Source: Treponema sp. | Lineage (GTDB): Bacteria; Spirochaetota; Spirochaetia; Treponematales; Breznakiellaceae | Length of the DNA stretch: 64,000 nt | Reading direction: 5' to 3' | Assembly: GCA_009785215.1 (NCBI GenBank) | Contig: WQWU01000001.1 | Location: forward strand, 1-64,000 | Part shown: positions 34,038 through 43,080 of the stretch, piece after piece | How positions within the stretch are numbered: the stretch's first letter is position 1 | How the letters are laid out: each line of letters begins with the position of its first letter | Translations under genes and position numbers: made by a program | Notes under the pieces: model-generated | Seen by the model: only the letters and a program-made list of their open reading frames with translations | Told to the model about the DNA's origin: nothing | The model's database searches: none

Positions 34038-35965
34038 GGAAAAGTAAACTTGAATACTAAACCTGAATCAGTTGAATTAACATTGATAGAACCGTTATTT
34101 TCTTTTACTAAATCCCTAACAAGGCTAAGTCCAACGCCTCTTCCGGCAGCGGTACTGGTTCCAGCAGCAGTAGAAAATTCCGGCGCAAAAATAGATCCTA
34201 AAAGCGCTTTTTTATCGGCAGATTTTCCGGGATTCATTTCCAGGTATTTTTTCTTAATCTTCTGCCAGTTTAGGCCGCTGCCGTCATCAGAAAAAGTAAT
34301 TTCTGCTTTGTTATCTGTCTTTTTTACGCTGAATGATAAAATACCCTGCGGGTTTTTATTCTTTTTTATTCTTTCTTCAACAGTTTCAATGCCGTGGTAA
34401 AGTGAATTCCTTACACATTGATACAAAATGTCCTTAATGGGTTTACGCAGTTTGGATTCAAGAATGGTTAAATCAATATAACCTGCCTGCAGTTTTGCCT
34501 TCTTCTGGAGTTCACCTGCTAATCTTTCTACAGCTTTGGTTAAAGAGTTTATTAGGATTGTATCCATCTGGTTCGAAGTTTTGTAAGCAGTAATTTTTTT
34601 GGTAATGGCAATATAAGAGTCCATTTCCTGCATGAATGTTTCAATTTTTATTGCCAGCCCAAGAACATCATTTACTGCAACATTATCCTTATTGGATACA
34701 ATTTTTATTTCATCTTCCAGAACATGAAGTTTATTTGCAAGGCTTTCCAAATCCAGAATTACTGCGTTCGATTTTATTGCATGTACATACTGGAATATTT
34801 TTACAGCAACCTCTTTTTCCGATAAATTTTTATCTTTAAGAATATTGTTAATGTTATTAAAATTAGTTTCTGTATCCTCGATAAAGTTCTGAAAAACCAT
34901 CGGGTCAACTTTTATGACATCGAACATGTTTTTCATTTCAATTTCCTGGATATCTTTTTGCGCCTTAAGTTCCAGTTCAATTTCTTTTTCTCTGGTAATA
35001 TCCTGAATAAGACCGATAATAACAGGGTCAGATGCAGCCTGTTCAATTAACTGAAACCTTGTTTTTAAATATTTTACATCATCATCTATTTTATATTCAA
35101 ATTCGGAAATTGGATTGGCCGCATCCAGCACCTTTGCTGTTTTTGTTTTAGAAAAAACCATAACAAAATAACCCTTCATTATCTGAAGCTGTTTAGTGTC
35201 AAAAGATGCGCTTATTATATCCAAAAAGCCTTTTCCGGCAAGGTCTGAATCGTAATACGAAAGAATGGAAATAAGCGTGCGTGAATACTGCGGAAGGATA
35301 TTCAGGTCTTTATCCATAAGAAAGATACCCTGATCAATATTATCTTTCATGGTCTGAACCATGTCTCTTTCCTGCGCAAGTTCCGCTTTAAGTTCGTCTT
35401 CTTTGCGATCCTTCAGGATACTGATCCATTCATAAATTATTGATAAACTTGATATAAGAATGTATGCTCCGATAATTCTCATCTTTATTTCATCTGCAGC
35501 TGCAACATTTCCCAAAGGAGTATACATCAATACTACAATTGCAATAAGAACAATAAATGATTCAATGACTCCTACAGTCATCTGACAAAGGAAGATGACG
35601 ATAGGCGGAAAAGCAAAAATCCAGATTGCAGCCCAAAAGTTAAGATCGCCCAGGAATAATAAATAACAGCAATAAGCGCCGAAGACCGTTACAGGAAAAA
35701 CAGGTACAAACTTTAAAGGTATTTTGGAACGGATCATTATAAGGGCGGTAAAACACAAAAATGCAATAGCAAAGTCCATGATCGTTCTGGAAATATCAAC
35801 TTCTATTAACGTTATACCAAGAATAACCAGCGGGAAAATAGCAACCATAAAAATCCAGTTCATGGTCATGTATCTTACCTGGTCTTTTACATTTGTCAGT
35901 CCAAAGTAACGTTTACCCAGAAATATAGAAAGTAGTACAGATCTAACTTTGCTTTCTTTTTTCAT
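34028..35965 (-). CDS. Membrane CheA-like histidine kinase with HPt and HATPase domains
   Basis: 645 residues. About 30-190 holds six or seven membrane helices; 200-330 is PAS-like (LLMDKDLNILPQYSRTLISIL); 365-460 is an HPt-like helical bundle with His in FQYVHAIKSNAVIL; about 480-645 is a CheA-type HATPase (LYQCVRNSLYHGIETVEER, FSDDGSGLNW, AGRGVGLSLV). It lacks CheW-like and P2 domains, so it is not a standard chemotaxis kinase. It overlaps cheX by 4 bp and follows a CheY, which is the likely phospho-acceptor. Confidence 0.85.
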   Translation of the reverse strand: MKKESKVRSVLLSIFLGKRYFGLTNVKDQVRYMTMNWIFMVAIFPLVILGITLIEVDISRTIMDFAIAFLCFTALIMIRSKIPLKFVPVFPVTVFGAYCCYLLFLGDLNFWAAIWIFAFPPIVIFLCQMTVGVIESFIVLIAIVVLMYTPLGNVAAADEIKMRIIGAYILISSLSIIYEWISILKDRKEDELKAELAQERDMVQTMKDNIDQGIFLMDKDLNILPQYSRTLISILSYYDSDLAGKGFLDIISASFDTKQLQIMKGYFVMVFSKTKTAKVLDAANPISEFEYKIDDDVKYLKTRFQLIEQAASDPVIIGLIQDITREKEIELELKAQKDIQEIEMKNMFDVIKVDPMVFQNFIEDTETNFNNINNILKDKNLSEKEVAVKIFQYVHAIKSNAVILDLESLANKLHVLEDEIKIVSNKDNVAVNDVLGLAIKIETFMQEMDSYIAITKKITAYKTSNQMDTILINSLTKAVERLAGELQKKAKLQAGYIDLTILESKLRKPIKDILYQCVRNSLYHGIETVEERIKKNKNPQGILSFSVKKTDNKAEITFSDDGSGLNWQKIKKKYLEMNPGKSADKKALLGSIFAPEFSTAAGTSTAAGRGVGLSLVRDLVKENNGSINVNSTDSGLVFKFTFPLS

Positions 35966-36435
35966 TTTGCTTGTTCCACTGCTACAGACAGGCAGAATTC
36001 CTGATCTCCGAAAATGGTAAAGGGAATGCAGATAATTCTTGCTTTTTCCGAAGGCCAGACAATAGAATGCGCCTTTCCTTTAATTATTGAAGGCATTGTA
36101 ATTTTAATACGATGTTTTTTTTCGTAAATATTTTTTACGTTCCCTGCAATTATATTGATGATCTCGCCCATTGCGTCTGTCACAAATCTGTCGATAGAGT
36201 TATGCTCATCGCCTGTTAATAATTTAGTAAGCTTAAAAGCTGTATTTTCCCTGAGCGAAATTGCTACAGCTCCGTTTGCATCTCCGGAAAGCCCGATAAT
36301 TCCCGAAATATCCCAAATTGATTCAAACTCATCTTTTGAAACAAAAAAAGCTCTGCCTGCTTTTACTTCGGTATTACAAAGATCGCGAAAAACCTCTCCG
36401 CATCCGTCTATAAACGGCTGAATATACTGTTCCAT
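35962..36435 (-). CDS. cheX: CheX-family CheY-phosphate phosphatase
   Basis: A 157-residue CheC/CheX-fold protein. The catalytic ExxN is in MGEIINIIAGNVK; the N-terminal helix is IQPFIDGCGEVFRDL. CheX dephosphorylates CheY-P in spirochaetes. GAGG is 8 nt before the ATG; 4 bp after cheY and overlapping the kinase gene, so a closed phosphorylation module. Confidence 0.88.
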   Translation of the reverse strand: MEQYIQPFIDGCGEVFRDLCNTEVKAGRAFFVSKDEFESIWDISGIIGLSGDANGAVAISLRENTAFKLTKLLTGDEHNSIDRFVTDAMGEIINIIAGNVKNIYEKKHRIKITMPSIIKGKAHSIVWPSEKARIICIPFTIFGDQEFCLSVAVEQAK

Positions 36436-36439
36436 AAAT

Positions 36440-36817
36440 TTACCTCGTTAATACCAATATTTCCTGTACCTTTTCCTTAAAGGTTTTTTCCTGGACAGGT
36501 TTTACGATATAATCAGTTGCGCCGTTTTGAAGGGCTTCGATTACGCTGAATTTGCCTCTTTCCGAAGTAACCATAATAATGGGCAAATCTTTATATTGAG
36601 GCATGGCTCTTACAATTTTTAAGAACTCCATACCATCCATTCCCGGCATATTCCAGTCCAGAAAAACAATCGTTATCTGATTGCTTTCCAGCAGGCGCAA
36701 GGCCTGTTTCCCGTTTTCTGCTTCCAGACAATCATAAGGCACTTTCATTGTTGAAAAAGTATTTTTAACAATATTCCTCATAATTATACTGTCATCAACA
36801 ACAAGTATTCTTACCAT
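36440..36817 (-). CDS. cheY: CheY-like single-domain response regulator
   Basis: A 125-residue receiver domain. Acidic pocket Asp8/Asp9 (VVDDS), phospho-acceptor Asp54 (FLDWNMPGMDG), Thr in IMVTSE, and Lys in DYIVKPVQ. There is no output domain. First gene of the cheY-cheX-kinase operon. Confidence 0.93.
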   Translation of the reverse strand: MVRILVVDDSIIMRNIVKNTFSTMKVPYDCLEAENGKQALRLLESNQITIVFLDWNMPGMDGMEFLKIVRAMPQYKDLPIIMVTSERGKFSVIEALQNGATDYIVKPVQEKTFKEKVQEILVLTR

Positions 36818-36841
36818 AAATCCGCTACCTTCATTTCTATT

Positions 36842-36883
36842 CGTATATTTACCATATTAATTGGTATATTATACGATAGTCAA
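36842..36883 (-). promoter_or_regulatory. Promoter and dyad before cheY
   Basis: Minus-strand TTGACT (36883-36878), 17-bp spacer and TTAATA (36860-36855). An imperfect 34-bp dyad (36842-36875; outer arms CGTATA/TATACG, inner TACCA/TGGTA) covers the -10 box and may be an operator. Confidence 0.5.
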
Positions 36884-36921
36884 GAAAATAATATAAAACT
36901 TAAGAAATATTCTGCTAATTG

Positions 36922-37626
36922 TCAGCTAATGGCTGTTTCCAGCGCTATTTCCATCATACGGGTGAATGTTGTCTGACGTTCTTCGGATGAAGTTGACTCT
37001 CCGGTTATCATGCTGTCAGAAACAGTCAAAATCCCAAGAGCTTCGCGGCCGTATTTTGCAGCAAGAGTATAAAGCTCGGCGCATTCCATTTCCAGCGCTA
37101 AACAGCCGAATTTTGCCCAAAGCTTCCATTCTTCCGGGTCTTCTGTATAAAACATATCAGAAGAAACTACAGAACCAACCTTTGGCTCCCATCCCTTGGA
37201 AACCGCAATATCCCAGGCGGTTTTTAACAGTGAAAATGATGCTGTAGGAGCAAAATTTCTGCCGCCAAACCGGACATTATTGGCTCCGGAATCGGTACAG
37301 GCAGACATGGCAAGAACCATATCCCGCAAAAACACGCTTTTATGAAGCGAACCTGCTGTTCCTATACGAATAGCGCGTTTTACCCCATATTCTCTGAATA
37401 ATTCATTTACATATATTGATATTGATGGGATTCCCATGCCAGTTCCCTGAACAGAAACCCTTTTTCCTTTATAAATACCTGTATATCCCAGGATATTTCG
37501 TATTCCTGTGTATTGTACCGGGTTTTCCAGGAAATTTTCCGCTACAAATTTGGCGCGCAGGGGGTCTCCCGGCAGTAAAATTGATTCAGCAATTTCTCCG
37601 TTTTTAGCTGCAATATGTATCGACAT
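36922..37626 (-). CDS. deoD: Purine-nucleoside phosphorylase DeoD-type
   Basis: A 234-residue hexameric PNP that splits purine nucleosides with phosphate. [19 protein letters not shown] binds phosphate; [16 protein letters not shown] and [16 protein letters not shown] are family signatures; Asp in [10 protein letters not shown] is catalytic. The start at 37626 has AAAGGAG 6 nt upstream; the frame is open beyond it but unrelated. Confidence 0.95.
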   Translation of the reverse strand: MSIHIAAKNGEIAESILLPGDPLRAKFVAENFLENPVQYTGIRNILGYTGIYKGKRVSVQGTGMGIPSISIYVNELFREYGVKRAIRIGTAGSLHKSVFLRDMVLAMSACTDSGANNVRFGGRNFAPTASFSLLKTAWDIAVSKGWEPKVGSVVSSDMFYTEDPEEWKLWAKFGCLALEMECAELYTLAAKYGREALGILTVSDSMITGESTSSEERQTTFTRMMEIALETAIS

Positions 37627-37680
37627 TATTTCTCCTTTATTTTTTAAAATCAATAATATAGTATAAAGTCTAAGGATATA

Positions 37681-37689
37681 TGATATAAT
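37681..37689 (+). promoter_or_regulatory. Extended -10 promoter of the glycoside hydrolase gene
   Basis: TGATATAAT is a TGnTATAAT extended -10. There is no good -35. The start point would be near 37696, just before the Shine-Dalgarno AGGAG at 37701-37705. Confidence 0.6.
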
Positions 37690-37711
37690 ACTGCAAAGCA
37701 AGGAGATTGTT

Positions 37712-39013
37712 ATAAAAAACACGATTTTTTCTTTTTTTGTATTATTTTTCGGTATATTTATACTTGTTTCCTGCACTTCTATTCCGGTTCACCATGTTCC
37801 TGAGGGCAGGTTTATCTCTTCGGATTTTGCAGGAATTGCTCATGCCGGCATAGCCGAAACAGAGACAGAATTTCCGCTGCTTGATTATTTAAATGTTTCA
37901 TGGACGCTTCATACTTTTGGCTGGCACCGGATAGAACCGGCACAAGGTCAATGGGATTTTAGCTATTATGATACACTTGTCGATGCTTGTATATCTGCAG
38001 GTATAAAAATAATCGGCATTTTAGCTTATGACTCCAGATGGATACATGAAGATCGTAAACGTCATTATTACATTCCTCCTGAAAACCTTCCTGATTATCT
38101 TGTTTATGTAAGAAAAACAGTTGAACATTTCCGCGGAAGGGTTGATGCATGGTGTATCTGGAATGAACCGAATTTTTATTTCTGGACAGGGCCGCAGGAT
38201 GAATTTATTGAATTGTCTCTTCAAGCGGCAGACGCTGTAAGAGAAGTAGATGAAGAAGTTACTCTTCTTGCCGGCGCTTTTAACCGCATGCCTTTTCGTT
38301 TACCTGCCGGATTTATAAGAGAGCTTTTTGAATCAGGCGCAATGGAAAAAGTTGATTATATTGCTTTTCATCCGTATGATACAAATCCAGCCAGAGTTGT
38401 ACGGCTTTACGAACAGTTTAGAAAAGTTGTAGATGAATACGGTTATGGAGATAAAATCTGGATTACAGAAATGGGATTTCCGACAGGCGGCTGGTATCCT
38501 TCAAGGATTTCTTTAAAAAAATTTCCGGAAGCAGTAGTTAAAACCTATGCCCATCTTGCCTATGCAGGAGCCATGAATCTTTTATGGTATCAATTATATG
38601 ATCCCGAAATTCGAACACGCACAGGTATGCGGAAATCGGAAGATTATTTCGGCCTTATCCGCAGCGCAAGCGATCCAACATCTAAAGGTTCAGAAGCTTT
38701 TCGATTATGCGCTTTATATATGCCGAATACTACATGTTATGCATTAACACGTAAACAAGACGGAATACCAGGCTCGATACAGGCATTCTGGTTTAAAGGG
38801 GAAGAAAATAGCTCTTTGGTACTTTGGAAAGATGGTATTGGAAAGAAACGGTTAAATATTCAGTTACCCGGAACAGGACATAAACGCCTCGACATTGTTA
38901 CCGGAAGCGAAGTCTCTATACCGGCAGAAATTAGAATTCGAGTTGGGCGGCAGCCTGTATTTATTACCTGGGAAGGTGCAGAAGAAGACAGGCCGTCATT
39001 CTCCAGAAATTGA
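37712..39013 (+). CDS. Lipoprotein glycoside hydrolase (clan GH-A, GH39-like) with ATA start
   Basis: A 433-residue enzyme in one open frame. The start is ATA, 6 nt after AGGAG; the first in-frame ATG/GTG/TTG is only at 38213, beyond the catalytic acid, so no normal start can work. N-terminus: [20 protein letters not shown], a lipoprotein signal. The TIM-barrel has [19 protein letters not shown], acid/base Glu152 in WCIWNEPNF and nucleophile Glu253 in [11 protein letters not shown], then a C-terminal beta domain. Substrate unknown. Non-ATG initiation, a point mutation or a sequencing error are all possible. Its 3' end overlaps the convergent lipase gene by 18 bp. Confidence 0.8.
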   Translation: MKNTIFSFFVLFFGIFILVSCTSIPVHHVPEGRFISSDFAGIAHAGIAETETEFPLLDYLNVSWTLHTFGWHRIEPAQGQWDFSYYDTLVDACISAGIKIIGILAYDSRWIHEDRKRHYYIPPENLPDYLVYVRKTVEHFRGRVDAWCIWNEPNFYFWTGPQDEFIELSLQAADAVREVDEEVTLLAGAFNRMPFRLPAGFIRELFESGAMEKVDYIAFHPYDTNPARVVRLYEQFRKVVDEYGYGDKIWITEMGFPTGGWYPSRISLKKFPEAVVKTYAHLAYAGAMNLLWYQLYDPEIRTRTGMRKSEDYFGLIRSASDPTSKGSEAFRLCALYMPNTTCYALTRKQDGIPGSIQAFWFKGEENSSLVLWKDGIGKKRLNIQLPGTGHKRLDIVTGSEVSIPAEIRIRVGRQPVFITWEGAEEDRPSFSRN

Positions 39014-39736
39014 TGGAGGGGGCGGAAACCTTTCTTCTAAAGCCCGAATCATCTGCGGCGGTTCATGCTGAGCAGGTAAAACCCGATACCATTTTCCAAC
39101 AGTAATAGTGTGACCATAGCGGAAAAACCCAATTAAATGCATCCATGTAATTGGATCCCAATGAGTTCTGACAAATACTGTACGTTGTTTTAATTCTCTT
39201 TGGTAGCTCTTTGGCAGTCTCCGCCATGGGTTTGCCGGCGCATAAAAAATTGCCAGAACATCCCTGTCCGGCCAATGCTGAATAACATCAAGGAGAAAAA
39301 GCTGCGTCCATGTTCCGCCAAGAGAAAAACCGCTTACTCGAATTGCATAATCAGGATATTCAAACGCTGTGTCCAAAAGCAGCTTTCGCACTGATTCATA
39401 TCTTCTTAGAAATCCTGAATGAACCTTAACTCTTCCTTTCAGGCCGGGAAACCATTCCTCGGCAGGTTCTCTAATGCGGAAATCAAGGTTATCTTTTGCG
39501 TCATCGTCATTGCTGCCCCTGCCTCTGACATTGATTTCTTTTTCTTCATGATTCACAGAAAGGCGGAATTGGGTATTACCCATGGTTTCCCAGGGGCCCC
39601 TTCTGGTTTCCCTAAAATGCTCGGAACTTACATTGAATGAATCGGTATAAGTGAAGGGCTGAGTTGAAGCACAAGCGGCGAAAAACATGCTAAAAGCCAT
39701 AATTTTTGCTGCAAATACGATTTTTGATGTACTCAT
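38996..39736 (-). CDS. Lipase class 3-like lipoprotein
   Basis: A 246-residue alpha/beta hydrolase. Lipobox FFAAC with Cys22. VHSGFLRRYESVR followed by nucleophile Ser138 in VSGFSLGGTWTQL is the Lipase_3 (fungal lipase-like) pattern; Asp in THWDPITWM and His224 in PAQHEPPQM complete a plausible triad. It would hydrolyse esters or lipids outside the cytoplasm. Confidence 0.82.
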   Translation of the reverse strand: MSTSKIVFAAKIMAFSMFFAACASTQPFTYTDSFNVSSEHFRETRRGPWETMGNTQFRLSVNHEEKEINVRGRGSNDDDAKDNLDFRIREPAEEWFPGLKGRVKVHSGFLRRYESVRKLLLDTAFEYPDYAIRVSGFSLGGTWTQLFLLDVIQHWPDRDVLAIFYAPANPWRRLPKSYQRELKQRTVFVRTHWDPITWMHLIGFFRYGHTITVGKWYRVLPAQHEPPQMIRALEERFPPPPSISGE

Positions 39737-39835
39737 AAGTCAATATAGCCCCTTTATGGGGTATAGTAAAGGTAGTTTATCACCTCTAAAATGAGGTTAA
39801 ATTTACAAAAAAAATATCAAAATTCTCTTACCCTA

Positions 39836-39864
39836 TTGATCAAAAATTCATTTTTTGCTATCCT
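39836..39864 (+). promoter_or_regulatory. Promoter of the tRNA-Thr/rpmG/secE block
   Basis: TTGATC (39836-39841), 17-bp spacer, TATCCT (39859-39864), 29 bp before tRNA-Thr. Confidence 0.55.
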
Positions 39865-39893
39865 CTTATGACGGCGAAGAGTGCCCTGAGCAC

Positions 39894-39966
39894 GCCCTTA
39901 TAGCTCAGTTGGCAGAGCACATCCATGGTAAGGATGAGGTCATCAGTTCGATTCTGATTGAGGGCT
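39894..39966 (+). tRNA. tRNA-Thr(GGT)
   Basis: Acceptor GCCCTTA (39894-39900) with TGAGGGC (39959-39965), D-arm AGCTCAGTTGGCAGAGC, and anticodon loop ATGGTAA giving GGT. Confidence 0.95.
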
Positions 39967-40031
39967 ATCTTCTTGCCAGAGGCAAGACAGAGTTTCTAGT
40001 CAGCGGCGCTTCGCTTGTCTGATTGAGGGCT
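39953..40031 (+). repeat. Duplication of the tRNA-Thr 3' end around palindromes
   Basis: TCTGATTGAGGGCT occurs at 39953-39966 (tRNA 3' end) and again at 40018-40031. The 51 bp between hold CTTGCC-AGA-GGCAAG and an AGCG...CGCT hairpin. It looks like an insertion flanked by a 14-bp direct repeat. Confidence 0.8.
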
Positions 40032-40064
40032 GGAATAAATCCCAGGGTATAAAAGAGGTTTTTT

Positions 40065-40238
40065 ATGGCAAGTAAAAAGACAGTTGTTGAATTAATAGCT
40101 CTTCAGTGCAGTGAGTGCAAAAGGCGTAATTATACAACCAGCAAAAATAGGCGCAATATCCAGGAAAAACTGGAATTTAATAAATATTGCCCACACGACC
40201 GGAAGCATACACTCCACAAGGAGACCAAGATAAAATAA
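40065..40238 (+). CDS. rpmG: 50S ribosomal protein L33
   Basis: 57 residues: [19 protein letters not shown]..., [14 protein letters not shown] and [11 protein letters not shown] are L33. The first zinc pair CSEC is present, but the second is CPHD instead of CPxC, so zinc binding is partial or uses His/Asp. GAGG lies 7 nt before the ATG. Between two tRNA genes, as in other treponemes. Confidence 0.95.
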   Translation: MASKKTVVELIALQCSECKRRNYTTSKNRRNIQEKLEFNKYCPHDRKHTLHKETKIK

Positions 40239-40245
40239 GGAACTT

Positions 40246-40318
40246 AGGCGTATAGCTCAGCTGGTAGAGCGGCGGTCTCCAAAACCGCAGGTCGCGGGTT
40301 CGAAGCCTGCTGCGCCTG
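40246..40318 (+). tRNA. tRNA-Trp(CCA)
   Basis: Acceptor AGGCGTA (40246-40252) with TGCGCCT (40311-40317), anticodon loop CTCCAAA giving CCA, and discriminator G. Confidence 0.96.
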
Positions 40319-40383
40319 GAACGGAAGGCGAACCCTGCTGCACTTACTGCAGTAAAACCGCCATAGATTTAGAGAGGAGAGAC

Positions 40384-40563
40384 ATGAGAAAGATAATTCA
40401 GTTTTTCAAAGAGTCCTATGCAGAACTTAAAAAGGTAGTTTGGCCGGGCAGAGATGATGTCGTCAGTTCTGTAAAGGTTGTAATAATTTCTACCATTATT
40501 GTTGCTGCCATTTTGGGAGTAATTGACTTAGTGCTGTTCAGAGGTATAACAGCTTTATTCTAG
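40384..40563 (+). CDS. secE: Preprotein translocase subunit SecE
   Basis: 59 residues with one C-terminal membrane helix (about 30-52). FFKESYAELKKVVWPGRDDVVSS is the SecE amphipathic signature that contacts SecY. AGAGGAG precedes the ATG. Located before nusG, the universal position. Confidence 0.95.
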   Translation: MRKIIQFFKESYAELKKVVWPGRDDVVSSVKVVIISTIIVAAILGVIDLVLFRGITALF

Positions 40564-40579
40564 ACTAGTAAGGTAATAA

Positions 40580-41143
40580 ATGGCTACGGGTTGGTATGTC
40601 CTGCATACGTATTCAGGATACGAGAATAAAATAGAAAAAACCATTCGCATGATGACCGAGAGCGGAGATCTGGACAGAAATATCGTCCGCGATGTTAAAG
40701 TTCCGTGCGAAGAAGTTGTCGAGGTAAAAGACGGAAAAAAACGGACTCAGACCAGAAAATTCCTTCCAGGATATATCCTTATAGAAATGGATTTACCCGA
40801 TGCTGATATGGGCTGGAAAATGCCGTGTACTAAAATTAAAAAAATTCAGGGAGTAACAGGTTTTGTAGGAACACCTGCAGATCGAAAACCTCAGCCCCTT
40901 TCCGGTGATGAAGCAAGGGCGATTTTACAAAAATCGGGCGAAATCAAGGGAGAAAGAGTTGTCAGAACAAGGCAGACATTTGCTGCCGGAGAACAGGTTA
41001 AAATTATCGATGGCCCATTTGAATCATTTGTTGGAACCATCGAAGAAGTCAATCAGGAAAAAAATAAATTAAAAGTTATGGTAGGTATATTCGGCAGAAA
41101 TGCGCCTGTAGAGGTTGATCTTTTACAGGTAGAAAAAGTGTAA
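40580..41143 (+). CDS. nusG: Transcription termination/antitermination factor NusG
   Basis: 187 residues. NGN domain (GWYVLHTYSGYENKIEKTI ... ALIEMDLPD-like FLPGYILIEMDL) and a C-terminal KOW domain (FAAGEQVKIIDGPFESFVGTIEEVN). It binds RNA polymerase and Rho or ribosomal S10. Confidence 0.97.
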   Translation: MATGWYVLHTYSGYENKIEKTIRMMTESGDLDRNIVRDVKVPCEEVVEVKDGKKRTQTRKFLPGYILIEMDLPDADMGWKMPCTKIKKIQGVTGFVGTPADRKPQPLSGDEARAILQKSGEIKGERVVRTRQTFAAGEQVKIIDGPFESFVGTIEEVNQEKNKLKVMVGIFGRNAPVEVDLLQVEKV

Positions 41144-41151
41144 TTAATTTA

Positions 41152-41209
41152 GTGGAAGAGACTGCAAAATAGCAGTTTCGCTAGTCTGGTTTGCCGCCAG
41201 TCACACCAC
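41152..41209 (+). promoter_or_regulatory. Putative L1-binding leader of rplK-rplA
   Basis: GTGG (41152-41155) pairs with CCAC (41206-41209). After an asymmetric loop (AAGA/ACA), GACT (41160-41163) pairs with AGTC (41199-41202). This mimics the 23S rRNA L1 site and sits just before the rplK Shine-Dalgarno, where L1 autoregulation acts in many bacteria. Confidence 0.6.
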
Positions 41210-41221
41210 AAAGGAGCTAAA

Positions 41222-41653
41222 ATGGCAAAGAAGAAAGTCACAGCTTATATTAAGCTGCAATGTCCTGCTGGAAAGGCAACGCCTGCTCCGCCTGTTGGGC
41301 CTGCATTGGGTCCTCATGGCGTTAGTGCGCCGCAATTTGTTCAGCAATTCAACGACAAGACAAAAAGCATGGAACCGGGTCTTATTATTCCGGTTGTAAT
41401 TACGGTTTATGCAGATAAATCATTTACATTTATCTTAAAAACCCCGCCAGCTTCGGTTTTGATCAAAAAAGCCATTGGGCTCGAAAAAGGATCAAAAGAA
41501 CCCCACAAATTAAAAGTTGCCAAGATTTCCAGGGCGCAGCTCGAAGAAATCGGCAAGACAAAAATGGCAGATCTTTCAGCAAACGACCTTGATGCAGCTG
41601 TAAAGATTATTGCAGGAACTGCCAGGTCAATGGGTGTTGAGGTGGAAAAATGA
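41222..41653 (+). CDS. rplK: 50S ribosomal protein L11
   Basis: 143 residues. [26 protein letters not shown] is the N-terminal signature; [11 protein letters not shown] is the C-terminal rRNA-binding end. Part of the GTPase-associated centre. AAAGGAG precedes the ATG; overlaps rplA by 4 bp. Confidence 0.98.
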   Translation: MAKKKVTAYIKLQCPAGKATPAPPVGPALGPHGVSAPQFVQQFNDKTKSMEPGLIIPVVITVYADKSFTFILKTPPASVLIKKAIGLEKGSKEPHKLKVAKISRAQLEEIGKTKMADLSANDLDAAVKIIAGTARSMGVEVEK

Positions 41654-42330
41654 AACGCGGAAAAAAATATAACGAAAGCGCAAAAAAATACAATCCTGCC
41701 AATGTATACGATTTAGTAGAAGCCGTAACACTGGTAAAATCGATGGCTTATGCAAAATTCGATGAAACAATAGATTTGTCGGTGAAACTTAACCTTAAAA
41801 AAAGCCAGTCAGTGCGTGATACTGTTGTTCTTCCCAATCAATTCCGGGGCGAAAAGAAAGTTCTTGTTTTCTGCAAACCGGAAAAAGAAAAAGAAGCTCA
41901 GGAAGCAGGCGCAGCATTTGTTGGTGCAGATGATTTAATAGAAAAGGTAAAGGGAGGCTGGACAGATTTTGATGTTGCTGTAGCTACTCCCGACATGATG
42001 AAAGATGTTGGTAAACTTGGTATGGTGCTTGGACGCAAAGGGCTTATGCCTAATCCAAAAACCGGAACAGTAACATTTGATCTTAAAGGCACATTAGCCG
42101 AATTAAAAAAAGGCCGTGTCGAGTTCAGAGCCGATAAAACCGGCGTAATGCATCTCGCAGTAGGCAAAGTTTCCATGGAACCTGCAAAAGTTTCAGAAAA
42201 CATAACCGTTGTTATGGCAGAAGTAAAAAGAAAACGCCCTGTAGATGTAAAAGGCGAGTTTATTCAAACTGTTTCTGTAGCAAGCACAATGGGACCCGGC
42301 GTTTGGGTTGCCATGAAAGATGCGGATTAA
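41650..42330 (+). CDS. rplA: 50S ribosomal protein L1
   Basis: 226 residues. [28 protein letters not shown] and [16 protein letters not shown] are L1 motifs. L1 forms the stalk at the E site and represses its own mRNA; see the leader before rplK. Confidence 0.98.
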   Translation: MKRGKKYNESAKKYNPANVYDLVEAVTLVKSMAYAKFDETIDLSVKLNLKKSQSVRDTVVLPNQFRGEKKVLVFCKPEKEKEAQEAGAAFVGADDLIEKVKGGWTDFDVAVATPDMMKDVGKLGMVLGRKGLMPNPKTGTVTFDLKGTLAELKKGRVEFRADKTGVMHLAVGKVSMEPAKVSENITVVMAEVKRKRPVDVKGEFIQTVSVASTMGPGVWVAMKDAD

Positions 42331-42340
42331 GGAGTGACAA

Positions 42341-42880
42341 ATGGCTATTATTGCTAAAAAAATACAAGACAATAAAACCAAGGCTATTGGTGAGCTTAAG
42401 GAATCTTTCAGCGCTGCAAAAGATTTTATCTTTACAGAATACCGCGGTCTTACAGTAGAACAGATTACCGCTTTAAGAAAACAATTGCGTACAAAAGATG
42501 TTGAGTACAAAGTTGTAAAAAACAATTTTGCCAAGATAGCTTTTAACCAATTATCAACACCGGATGTTTCCAGTTACCTGGTTGGACCTACTGCAGTAGC
42601 GATTACTCCGAAGGATCCTAACGAAGTAGCAAAAATATTCTTTGAATTTTTAAAAGAAGCTCCGGCTCTTAAGGTAAAAGGCGCGTTAATAAGCGACGTA
42701 GTTTATGATGCAGCCAAAACAGAAGCATTCTCAAAACTGCCGGGCAGGCTGGAACTTATTTCCATGCTTATGTCTGTAATGAATGGACCTGCAAGAAATC
42801 TTGTTACTGCACTTAACGATGTACCGGCAAGACTTGTACGTACGGTTAAAGCAGTTGCTGACCAGAAGGGTGCCCAATAA
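42341..42880 (+). CDS. rplJ: 50S ribosomal protein L10
   Basis: 179 residues. FIFTEYRGLTVEQITALRKQLR and the KNNFAKIAF segment are L10; the C-terminal helix anchors L7/L12 dimers. Only 10 bp separate it from rplA, so there is no room for the usual L10 leader upstream. Confidence 0.97.
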   Translation: MAIIAKKIQDNKTKAIGELKESFSAAKDFIFTEYRGLTVEQITALRKQLRTKDVEYKVVKNNFAKIAFNQLSTPDVSSYLVGPTAVAITPKDPNEVAKIFFEFLKEAPALKVKGALISDVVYDAAKTEAFSKLPGRLELISMLMSVMNGPARNLVTALNDVPARLVRTVKAVADQKGAQ

Positions 42881-43080
42881 TGCACGCGAATGCGTGAGGA
42901 TGAATTATTTAGCACGGCATGGCGCTAGATAATTGTAAACGAGATGGGTAATGTGCGAGGGATTTATCCCGAGCTGTGCGCCCGGAGCATAAAAAGTGAA
43001 CGAACCGTCAGGCTTCAAATGCCGTTCCTGTCGGTTTAAATAAAATGACGCTTCGTATGAGGCGTTAAAAACAATTTTAG
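42881..43080 (+). ncRNA. Structured spacer between rplJ and rplL
   Basis: No frame of note. At least four hairpins can be drawn: CACGC-GAAT-GCGTG (42883-42896); an 11-bp stem 42903-42913/42924-42934 with one G-U; AACCGTCAGG/CCTGTCGGTT (43003-43012/43027-43036, one mismatch); and ACGCTT/AGGCGT (43048-43053/43060-43065). A candidate cis-regulatory or processing RNA that sets L12 levels. Confidence 0.5.

Noticed and set aside
38213..39013. Short 266-codon version of the glycoside hydrolase from TTG 38213
   Set aside because: It would lack the signal peptide, half the barrel and the acid/base Glu, although the frame is open and homologous upstream.
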